A program made the position numbers and the translations under genes. Positions 16,653 through 24,011 of a stretch of DNA of 50,814 nucleotides are shown in pieces (position 1 is the first letter of the stretch; the number at the start of each line of letters is the position of its first letter). The notes below the pieces were generated by a model that was not told the origin of the DNA, searched no databases, and saw nothing but the letters and a program-made list of their open reading frames with translations. This DNA comes from JAYZQT01 sp036136335 (GTDB taxonomy: Bacteria > Pseudomonadota > Alphaproteobacteria > MPNO01 > UBA830). The stretch is taken from assembly GCA_036136335.1 (NCBI GenBank), contig JAYZQT010000046.1, positions 1 through 50,814 of the forward strand. Direction: 5' to 3'.

Positions 16653-17525
16653 ATGAAACCCCAACGTTATGGACCTTTCACGTATACACCAATCAATCGG
16701 CGACCAAAAATAAAATGGCCCGACGACAATCACCTTGCACTGTGGATCATCCCAAACATCGAGACCTTCCCGTTCAATGAACCGGTCCCTGGCGGAACCG
16801 GATTAACCCCGGACATAATTAACTGGGCGCCACGCGATTACGGGGCACGCATCGGAATTTTCCGCATGATGGAGATTATGCAGAAACACGGTATTCGCGG
16901 AACTGTGGCACTGAACAGTGAGGTTTGCGACGACTACCCTGAGATAATCCAAGACGCAATGGCACTCAACTGGGAGTTCATGGGGCATAACCAATCAAAC
17001 AGCAGATATCTTCACACAATGGACGATGCACCGGGTAGGGCATTGGTAAAAACTACCCTTGATCATATCGAGGCCGCTACAGGATCGCGGCCCAAGGGAT
17101 GGCTTTCCAGCGGACTACAGCAGAACTGGACAACCCTAGAGGCCCTAATTGATGGCGGGGTCGAATATGTGGCCGACTTCATTAACGATGACCAACCTTA
17201 CGTCATGGATGTAGAAGGGAGACAAATTTGCTCGATCCCTTATTCGTCGGAGATAAACGACCTTCCACAATTCCTAAGGATGAACCGTACAGCAGATGAA
17301 TTTACGAACATGATTTGTCGCCAGTTCGATACACTCTATCAGGAAAGCATCGACAGCGGTTCTGGCCGGGTAATGGCAATCTGTCTTCACCCGTTCGTTA
17401 TCGGAGTTCCTCACCGAATTGGCGCGCTTGATGACGCTCTTCGTTATATCGGGGAGCATGAGGGTGTATGGAAAACGACTGGCACCGAGTTGATCCATCA
17501 CTATTTAACGGGCGAAACTTTCTGA
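16653..17525 (+). CDS. Polysaccharide deacetylase family protein (PuuE-like)
   Basis: A 290-residue NodB-fold protein. It resembles the PuuE / allantoinase-like subgroup more than chitin deacetylases: RGTVALNSEVCDDYPEIIQ, WEFMGHNQSNS (metal-site histidine region), and a late histidine in AICLHPFVIGVPHR. Members act on allantoin or related amides, or on unknown substrates. The ATG at 16653 has GGAG eight bases upstream; an ATG five bases earlier leads straight to a stop. Its stop is two bases before the anmK start, so the two genes are likely co-transcribed. In related genomes tyrS and anmK are often adjacent, which suggests this gene was inserted between them (inference). Confidence 0.85.
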   Translation: MKPQRYGPFTYTPINRRPKIKWPDDNHLALWIIPNIETFPFNEPVPGGTGLTPDIINWAPRDYGARIGIFRMMEIMQKHGIRGTVALNSEVCDDYPEIIQDAMALNWEFMGHNQSNSRYLHTMDDAPGRALVKTTLDHIEAATGSRPKGWLSSGLQQNWTTLEALIDGGVEYVADFINDDQPYVMDVEGRQICSIPYSSEINDLPQFLRMNRTADEFTNMICRQFDTLYQESIDSGSGRVMAICLHPFVIGVPHRIGALDDALRYIGEHEGVWKTTGTELIHHYLTGETF

Positions 17526-17527
17526 CC

Positions 17528-18613
17528 ATGGGAAACTATACGCCCGTCTGGGCGTTAGGTCTTATGAGTGGCACTTCCATGGACGGGATCGATGCCGCAA
17601 TTGTTCAGACGGATGGTTGCAAAGTCGTTGCAACCGGCCCCGCGGTGACGTTGGCATATGACAATTCTTTAAGAAATGCAATTTGTGATGCTACTGGAAA
17701 AACCAATGTAAAAGCACCTTTAATTGACGAGCTGACGGACGCACACGTATCGGTTGTGAATGAGATATTCGCCCAACATCCTGAATACAGGGAGAAGGTG
17801 AAGGTTATAGGTCTACACGGTCACACGATGTTGCACGCGCCACAGGATAGAATAACCCTTCAGATTGGAGACGGCGAAAGGCTCGCGCGCGCAGTCGGTA
17901 TTGACGTGGTTTATGACTTCCGGAGTGCGGACGTCGCGCGAGGGGGACAGGGTGCACCACTTGCACCACTTTATCACTGCGCAATCTTCCGGGATTTAAA
18001 CCGACCGATAGCGGTCATTAACATTGGTGGCATCTCAAATATTACCTGGATAGGAGACGATGATGGTACCAGCCCGATCGCGTTCGACACGGGTCCCGGC
18101 AATGCTCTCTTGGACGACTGGGTACAAGATAAGACTGGGGACTTATTGGATAGAGATGGTCAGATCAGCGCATCGGGATTGGCAGATGACACGATTGTTG
18201 AAAAGCTAATGCGGCATCCGTATTTTGACAAATCACCCCCAAAATCTCTGGACCGGCACGACTTTAGTCTTCTGCCCTTTCAGTCTCTCTCTCCGCGGGA
18301 CGGCGCCGCGACCCTCGTAAGGTTTACCTGTCGATCAATCCTTTCTGGTCTCGATCACGTACCGCAATTACCCAAACGGCTTTTGATCACGGGTGGAGGC
18401 CGCCGCAACCCTACGATTATGGGCAACCTTTCTCACATCTCGGCGGTTCCTGTAGATCCGGTCGAAACTGTCGGGTGGAATGGTGATTCAATGGAGGCAC
18501 AAGCTTTTGCATTTCTTGCGGTTAGATCATTACGTGGCCTGCCGCTAAGCATCCCTTCTACAACCGGTGTCCCAAGCCCGACGAAGGGAGGGATACTATC
18601 CAAAGCCCGATAG
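17528..18613 (+). CDS. anmK: Anhydro-N-acetylmuramic acid kinase
   Basis: A 361-residue sugar kinase of peptidoglycan recycling. It hydrolyses and phosphorylates 1,6-anhydro-MurNAc to MurNAc-6-phosphate with ATP. The N-terminal GLMSGTSMDGIDAA is the phosphate-binding signature of the family. GGISNITWI, FDTGPGNALLDDW and LLITGGGRRNP follow at expected places. The frame extends upstream within the deacetylase gene, but the ATG at 17528 (MGNYTPVWALG) gives the normal length. The gene follows the deacetylase by two bases. Confidence 0.96.
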   Translation: MGNYTPVWALGLMSGTSMDGIDAAIVQTDGCKVVATGPAVTLAYDNSLRNAICDATGKTNVKAPLIDELTDAHVSVVNEIFAQHPEYREKVKVIGLHGHTMLHAPQDRITLQIGDGERLARAVGIDVVYDFRSADVARGGQGAPLAPLYHCAIFRDLNRPIAVINIGGISNITWIGDDDGTSPIAFDTGPGNALLDDWVQDKTGDLLDRDGQISASGLADDTIVEKLMRHPYFDKSPPKSLDRHDFSLLPFQSLSPRDGAATLVRFTCRSILSGLDHVPQLPKRLLITGGGRRNPTIMGNLSHISAVPVDPVETVGWNGDSMEAQAFAFLAVRSLRGLPLSIPSTTGVPSPTKGGILSKAR

Positions 18614-18676
18614 TTAGTTACAGACCGGTTTCAATGTCTTGAACCCCCATACTAATGTACAAACTATCAACGGTTA

Positions 18677-19808
18677 TTATGCTTTCCCGGCACCCTCTTC
18701 ATCTGTCGCGGAAGTGACGCGCTGCGCCAGTGCCGCTGCCATGAATTCCTGGAGAGACCCATCAAGTACCGCTTGTGAATTGGATGTTTCAACTTCCGTT
18801 CGCAGATCCTTGACCATCTGGTAGGGGTGCAAAACATAGGATCTTATCTGATGTCCCCACCCGATTGCCGTCTTGGCGTCCTGCTCAGCCTGAGCAACCT
18901 CTTCCCGCCGGCGCTGTTCTGCTTCAAATAACCGGGCTCTCAACATGCGCATCGCTTCGGCTCGGTTGCGATGCTGTGACCGATCGGTCTGGCAGGCAAC
19001 TACTATTCCGGACGGTAGATGGGTAATGCGGATTGCGCTGTCAGTCGTGTTCACGTGTTGCCCACCCGCGCCCTGCGAGCGGTACGTATCAATCCGAAGA
19101 TCCTTGTCCTCGATTTCGATGTCGATGTCGTCGTCGATCTCAGGGTAGACCCAGACTGAAGCGAAGCTTGTATGACGCCGGGCGCTGGAGTCATATGGGG
19201 AAATCCGAACCAGACGATGAACACCGCTCTCCGTTTTCAACCACCCATATGCGTTATGGCCCTGCACCCTGACCGTTGCAGACTTCAGTCCTGCCTCTTC
19301 CCCAGCGTTTTCGTCCAAAACTTCCACAGTGTAACCTTGTGAATCTGCCCAACGAGTGTACATACGCAGGAGCATCTGGGCCCAGTCTTGGCTCTCAGTG
19401 CCACCAGCACCCGCATGGACTTCCAAAAAACAATCGTTAGCGTCTACTTCTCCAGAAAGGAGTGTTTGAAGTTCTTGTTCTGTGGCGGTTTTTTGCAACC
19501 GCTCAAGCGTAGATTCTGCTTCATATATGATCTCTTCATCACCTTCCGCATCGCCGAGTTCAATTAACTCGACCGCATCGCGCAATTCCTGGTTAAGTAA
19601 TTGAAAATCTGTAATTGATTTTTCAATCCGATTACGTTCTCGCATAATTCTTTGTGCACGTTCCTGGTTACTCCAGATACTCGGGTCTTCCGCCTCAGCG
19701 TTCAACTCCTGAAGCCTTTTTGAGGCCTGTTCGGGGTCAAAGATGCCTCCTCAGCAGCCTCAAAGACTGCTCAATTTGGTGAGCCAAAGCCTGTGTTTCC
19801 GCCTTCAT
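18677..19808 (-). CDS. prfB: Peptide chain release factor 2 (programmed +1 frameshift)
   Basis: This gene is read as one protein of 376 residues only if a +1 frameshift occurs. The ATG at 19808 opens MKAETQALAHQIEQ and runs 23 codons to CTT-TGA. Slipping one base at CTTTGAC continues LDPEQASKRLQELNAEAED through to the stop at 18677. RF2 recognises UGA and UAA stop codons. The catalytic GGQ lies in RSQGAGGQHVNTTDS. The stop-codon recognition tripeptide appears as SPY (RISPYDSSARRHTSF), where E. coli has SPF. The ATG is preceded by AGGAGG. It lies 57 bases after the PBP1A stop, giving the operon amiC > PBP1A > prfB. Confidence 0.97.
19736..19751 (-). promoter_or_regulatory. prfB programmed frameshift site
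   Basis: On the minus strand this reads AGGAGG-CAT-CTTTGAC. It has the two classic parts: an internal Shine-Dalgarno three bases before the slippery CUU, and an in-frame UGA followed by C. When RF2 is scarce the ribosome pauses at UGA and slips +1, making more RF2. This is the known autoregulation of prfB; here the signal is seen directly. Confidence 0.96.
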
Positions 19809-19865
19809 GCCGCCTCCTGCCTTTATTTACCACTTTCGAACGGTAATTTACCCGCGATCGGTCAT

Positions 19866-22295
19866 TCAATATAGATCGTGCAACTTACGTGATGAATCCG
19901 GCACGCTACCTAATCCTCCGGTGGAATCCGAACTTCCATCGAGAACTTCCCCGCCGCGCTTAGGCACGGTCCCGGGAAGAAAAGCTTCCATGATTACGGT
20001 ATTGGCTCCTGGCCCAGCCGGGCGACCGGACCGCGCATCAACACGGACAAATTGCAAACCCGGTGGAACACGAAAAGGTATGGCGGGATGCTCTTTAAGG
20101 GCAGCCTCCATGAACCGTTTGAAAACTGGTGCCGCAACGGTCGATCCAGTTTCATGACGTCCGAGGGGGCGCGGATCGTCGAAACCGATATAAACGCCAA
20201 CTGCCAAATCTGGAGAAAAACCCACAAACCAGGTATCGCGACCCTCGTTGGTTGTTCCCGTTTTGCCAGCCAATGGTATACCGATGGTGTTAATACGGCG
20301 TCCGGTTCCTCGTTGCACGACACCCTCCAACATTGACACAATTTGGTATGTCGTCTTGGGGTCCGCGATCCGTTTTCTTGTGTCCGGCAATTGCGGTACC
20401 TCCACCACATCCCAATCTTTCGCCCGGCAGACGTCGCAGGACCGTTCATCATGACGAAATATGGTTTTGCCAGCTCGATCTTGAACCTTGTCAATTAACG
20501 TCGGTTTGATTCGTTTTCCACCATTGACGAGCATTGCATAAGCAGTTGTTAGCCGCAGCAAGGTTGTCTCGCCCGAGCCTAGCGCAATGGATAGAACCGG
20601 TAGCAAATTTCCGAACAAATCAAACCGTCTTCCATAGTCGATTATGGTCTCAATACCGATGTTTTGTGCGAGGCGAACGGTCATAAGGTTACGTGATTTC
20701 TCCAGCCCAAGGCGCAACGGGCTCGGACCGTAAAACCTTTTACTATAGTTAGATGGCCGCCAACGCGGGAGATGCGGGCCCTGGTCGATCACAAACGGAG
20801 CATCCAGAATCTGACTGGAAGGTGTAAAACCTTTGTCGAGCGCCGCTAAATAAACAAATGGTTTAAACGCCGAACCGGGCTGCCGTTTTGCCTGCGTTAC
20901 TCGGTTGAATTCGCTCAATTCGGCGGAAAATCCACCAGACATGGCAAGAACACGACCTGTATGCGGGTCCATGACCACGATACCACCACTAATTTTGGGA
21001 ATCTGGCGCAGTGCATATAGACGCGTCTCCGGCCCCTCATGTTTTTGTGTTTGACCCAGTGCTTCGACAGCGATGACGTCGCCCGGTTGTAGAACGTCTC
21101 CAGGCGTCCTTATCGGTGGACCCCTCTTTCCCGTGCTTTTATATTTACGGGCCCAAACCATTTCTTTGAGCGGAAGCACCCCAATCGACCCATCGCCTAA
21201 GGTAATTCTGGCGCCTTTCTGTCCTAGATCAATCACCACCGCGATGCGCCATTCAGGGACATCGCTCGGCAGCGCGAACTTCTCCAGTGAAGTTTTCCAG
21301 TTATTTTGGAAATCAATCCGACCGAGCGGTCCGCGCCAACCATGCCGCCGATCATAAGCGCAAAGTCCATATCGGATAGCGAGATCGGCAATTTTTTGTA
21401 ATTTTGAATCAAGCGTGGTGCGGACAGACAAACCTCCATCATAAAGGTTCCGTTCCCCGTATAGCGTCACAAGCCCGCGGCGCACCTCTTCTACGAAATA
21501 GTCAGCACGTGCAACATCAACCATTGAGGGTGACTTAGTTTTAACCGGCTTTCCCATTTCTGAAGCTGCCGTTGCGAACGCGATATAACCGTCAGCTGCC
21601 ATCCGTTTGAGCACATAATCTCTGCGGGCCCGTGCGGCCTCCGGACGACGCAGCGGATGATAATTGTTTGGCGCCTTGGGTAACCCTGCAAGAAACGCAG
21701 CCTCTCCAAGCGACAGATCGTCGAGTGATTTATCAAAATAATTTAACGCCGCAGCTGCTACTCCATATGACCTAAAACCGAGGTAGATCTCATTCAAATA
21801 AAGCTCGAGAATTTTATCTTTACCGAATGCACGCTCGATCCTAAGCGCGAGAATTACTTCTTTTGCCTTTCTGGCGAGAGATACTTCATTCGTTAACAGA
21901 AAATTTTTGGCAACCTGCTGAGTAATCGTTGATGCCCCTATGGGCCTCAGATCGCTATCGATCCGGCGCAGGTTCGTGAACGCTGCCTTTAAAATTCCTG
22001 GAATATCGATTCCCGGATGATTATAAAAAGTTTTATCCTCGGCTGAAAGAAATGCTCTAATTATTTGTTTTGGCATTGCGTCCACCGGAACGAAAACACG
22101 CTTTTCGCGAGCAAACTCAGACATTAACCGACCGTCACCCGCATGAATTCGAGTAACGACGGGAGGATCGTAGTTAGCGAGTTTCTGATACTCAGGAAGG
22201 CCCTTACCAAAGTAATAAAATCCGTAAATAACGGTCGCTGCGCCAGCCATCACTAACACGATTAAAGTTAACAAAACTGCAGCCAGAATTCTCAT
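19866..22295 (-). CDS. mrcA: Penicillin-binding protein 1A (class A bifunctional transglycosylase/transpeptidase)
   Basis: An 809-residue peptidoglycan synthase. It has a short cytosolic start and membrane anchor (residues 3-30). The GT51 glycosyltransferase domain has the catalytic Glu86 in LSAEDKTFYNHPGID, then GASTITQQVAKN. An OB-like insertion and the transpeptidase domain follow, with S-x-x-K in PGSAFKPFVYLA, S-x-N in KSRNLMTV and KTG in LAGKTGTTNEGRDTWF. It polymerises and crosslinks the wall in the periplasm. It lies 64 bases below the amidase gene and just above prfB on the same strand. The length is typical for alphaproteobacterial PBP1A. Confidence 0.96.
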   Translation of the reverse strand: MRILAAVLLTLIVLVMAGAATVIYGFYYFGKGLPEYQKLANYDPPVVTRIHAGDGRLMSEFAREKRVFVPVDAMPKQIIRAFLSAEDKTFYNHPGIDIPGILKAAFTNLRRIDSDLRPIGASTITQQVAKNFLLTNEVSLARKAKEVILALRIERAFGKDKILELYLNEIYLGFRSYGVAAAALNYFDKSLDDLSLGEAAFLAGLPKAPNNYHPLRRPEAARARRDYVLKRMAADGYIAFATAASEMGKPVKTKSPSMVDVARADYFVEEVRRGLVTLYGERNLYDGGLSVRTTLDSKLQKIADLAIRYGLCAYDRRHGWRGPLGRIDFQNNWKTSLEKFALPSDVPEWRIAVVIDLGQKGARITLGDGSIGVLPLKEMVWARKYKSTGKRGPPIRTPGDVLQPGDVIAVEALGQTQKHEGPETRLYALRQIPKISGGIVVMDPHTGRVLAMSGGFSAELSEFNRVTQAKRQPGSAFKPFVYLAALDKGFTPSSQILDAPFVIDQGPHLPRWRPSNYSKRFYGPSPLRLGLEKSRNLMTVRLAQNIGIETIIDYGRRFDLFGNLLPVLSIALGSGETTLLRLTTAYAMLVNGGKRIKPTLIDKVQDRAGKTIFRHDERSCDVCRAKDWDVVEVPQLPDTRKRIADPKTTYQIVSMLEGVVQRGTGRRINTIGIPLAGKTGTTNEGRDTWFVGFSPDLAVGVYIGFDDPRPLGRHETGSTVAAPVFKRFMEAALKEHPAIPFRVPPGLQFVRVDARSGRPAGPGANTVIMEAFLPGTVPKRGGEVLDGSSDSTGGLGSVPDSSRKLHDLY

Positions 22296-22359
22296 GATTC
22301 ACTTTCTGTGCTACACGCCAGCACCGGATTGGATATTACGGCGCGAAATTGTGGCAAGG

Positions 22360-23574
22360 TTATGGCATATCTAATGCAAGCTCACGCTGAAAATATTTTT
22401 CGATTGCCTGGGTCATAGCGGTGGCTAGCCGCCTTTGCTGACGCAAATCACGTAGCATTTTTTCGTCCTCACGGTTGGACAGATACCCTAGTTCAACAAG
22501 AACCGATGGTATGTCTGGTGCTTTGAGTACGGAAAAACCTGCGAAACGATGTGTATTGCGGAGCATTTTTCTTACTTTTACAAGTTCACCGATAAGGTCG
22601 CGGGCAAAAAAAGCTGACTGATTCATGGTTTTCCTCTGAGCGAGGTCTATGAGGATGTTAACAACCTCATTAGATTGTTCTTTTCGATCCACGCCTGCGA
22701 TTAGATCAGACATATTCTCCTTGCGCGCCAAGGCGTCCGCCTCCCTATCAGACGCCCGCTCCGATAAAGTGTAGACTGACGTTCCACGAATTTTACGGTT
22801 TTTTATCGAATCTGCGTGTATTGAAATAAACAAATCAGCATCTGCACGCCGTGCAACAGCAATCCGCTCTCGGAGGCGAACAAAGATATCTACATTCCTA
22901 GTCATCAGAACCCGATATTTGCCGGTAAGAAAAAGTTGGCGGCGTAATTCTCGAGCAAAACTAAGAACAATGTGTTTTTCCCATAAGCCCGATCGACTAA
23001 TCGCGCCAGGATCGACACCACCATGCCCTGGATCAATCATAATCACCTTCCTCGTCCGCTTGTTAACCTTGGGCTTGTTCAGCGATGGCGCTTTTTCGGA
23101 AGGCCTAACCAATCCTGAAACCGGGAAATTCTTGCGACGGTTGTCCTCCACAAAAGCTTGTCGGGTTGTCTTCGCTAGATCTAAAACTAGCCGATAAAGG
23201 CGCTGTTTACCGGATGGCTTAATCATAAACGCTTTTGCTACCCGCACGGGACCAGCCGCATCAATTACAATCCGCGAATAACCTGGCTTAAACAGGCCAA
23301 AACGCATACCGACTAGCAGGCCACGTTTTGGTGGGTGTATGATGTCACGCGACCAGGTTACTTCGGTCATATCCACAATTACACGAAATGGTTGACCGAG
23401 AATAAACGTACTGAATTTAACTGGACTGGTAAGGTCTAGAACCATCCTGGTCTTTGATGGGTATTCGCCAATACGTAGACCTGTCACCTGTGGCACCGCC
23501 ATGGCGGTTGGTCCAAAACAAAAAAGAGACAACGCGAGTCCAACACTTGCCAGAATGGTTTTAGGCTTACACAT
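22360..23574 (-). CDS. amiC: N-acetylmuramoyl-L-alanine amidase with AMIN domain
   Basis: A 404-residue secreted zinc amidase that splits septal peptidoglycan at the MurNAc-L-Ala bond. From the ATG at 23574 it begins MCKPKTILASVGLALSLF, a signal peptide ending near TAMA. The AMIN targeting domain spans roughly residues 30-130. Amidase_3 follows, with zinc-ligand motifs IDPGHGGVDPGAIS and FISIHADS and the catalytic-glutamate region VLVELGYLSN. The frame extends five codons to a TTG at 23589. It heads the amiC > PBP1A > prfB string and is divergent from rne. Confidence 0.94.
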   Translation of the reverse strand: MCKPKTILASVGLALSLFCFGPTAMAVPQVTGLRIGEYPSKTRMVLDLTSPVKFSTFILGQPFRVIVDMTEVTWSRDIIHPPKRGLLVGMRFGLFKPGYSRIVIDAAGPVRVAKAFMIKPSGKQRLYRLVLDLAKTTRQAFVEDNRRKNFPVSGLVRPSEKAPSLNKPKVNKRTRKVIMIDPGHGGVDPGAISRSGLWEKHIVLSFARELRRQLFLTGKYRVLMTRNVDIFVRLRERIAVARRADADLFISIHADSIKNRKIRGTSVYTLSERASDREADALARKENMSDLIAGVDRKEQSNEVVNILIDLAQRKTMNQSAFFARDLIGELVKVRKMLRNTHRFAGFSVLKAPDIPSVLVELGYLSNREDEKMLRDLRQQRRLATAMTQAIEKYFQRELALDMP

Positions 23575-24011
23575 ATTGGGGTCCGACAATCCTAGTATAC
23601 CATATTTACCCCACCTGGTTATATAAATACAATGTTCGTAGTTCTCACCTTGTCGCGAATATCAGTTGTCCTAGTGTTGCCTGAGGTCTATTCTGTGTTC
23701 TGCGAACGTCCGCGGATAAAATGGAGTTTACTCCGTCACTCGCGCGGTCTCCTGCTTTTGGTGCACGTGCCGAAATTTGGCAATACCTAACAAGCGGTCG
23801 GCGGCGGGACTTATCCGAGGTTAATGGAACCCAAGGCCTTCCCGCATTGAGGCGGGGTGGGTGGTCCACGGCCGTCCCTGCCCTGGTGGCAATCCTAGTG
23901 GAAAATGCCCCATTCGGCAGGTTGACCCGGCACCCAGAGGTCTTTTGGGCGTGACGCATATCCGATTGATCGTTCGCTCAACGGAAATGCCGTCACGCTG
24001 GGGAATAAAAC
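23575..24011. other. 437-base amiC/rne divergent intergenic region
   Basis: No convincing gene lies here; the open frames on both strands lack family signals. It holds a small hairpin CCCGC-ATTGAG-GCGGG at 23841-23856, a GGAGT-TT-ACTCC stem near 23722-23733, and a long hairpin at 23949-23998. It should contain the amiC and rne promoters and the rne 5' leader. Long regulatory leaders are known for RNase E genes. Confidence 0.6.
23949..23998 (+). promoter_or_regulatory. Long hairpin in the rne 5' leader, just upstream of the ribosome binding site
   Basis: Outer arms GCGTGACG (23949-23956) and CGTCACGC (23991-23998) pair perfectly. Inside, CAT/ATG, TCCG/CGGA and TTGA/TCAA also pair in order, with one-base bulges or mismatches, around an eight-base loop. 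About 19-21 base pairs form in 50 bases. The ribosome binding site GGGGAA and the rne ATG (24012) follow directly. In E. coli, RNase E controls its own mRNA through leader stem-loops; a similar role here is inference. Confidence 0.7.

Noticed and set aside
23721..23954. 77-codon frame upstream of rne as a small gene
   Set aside because: No ribosome binding site or recognisable motif; it overlaps the structured rne leader.
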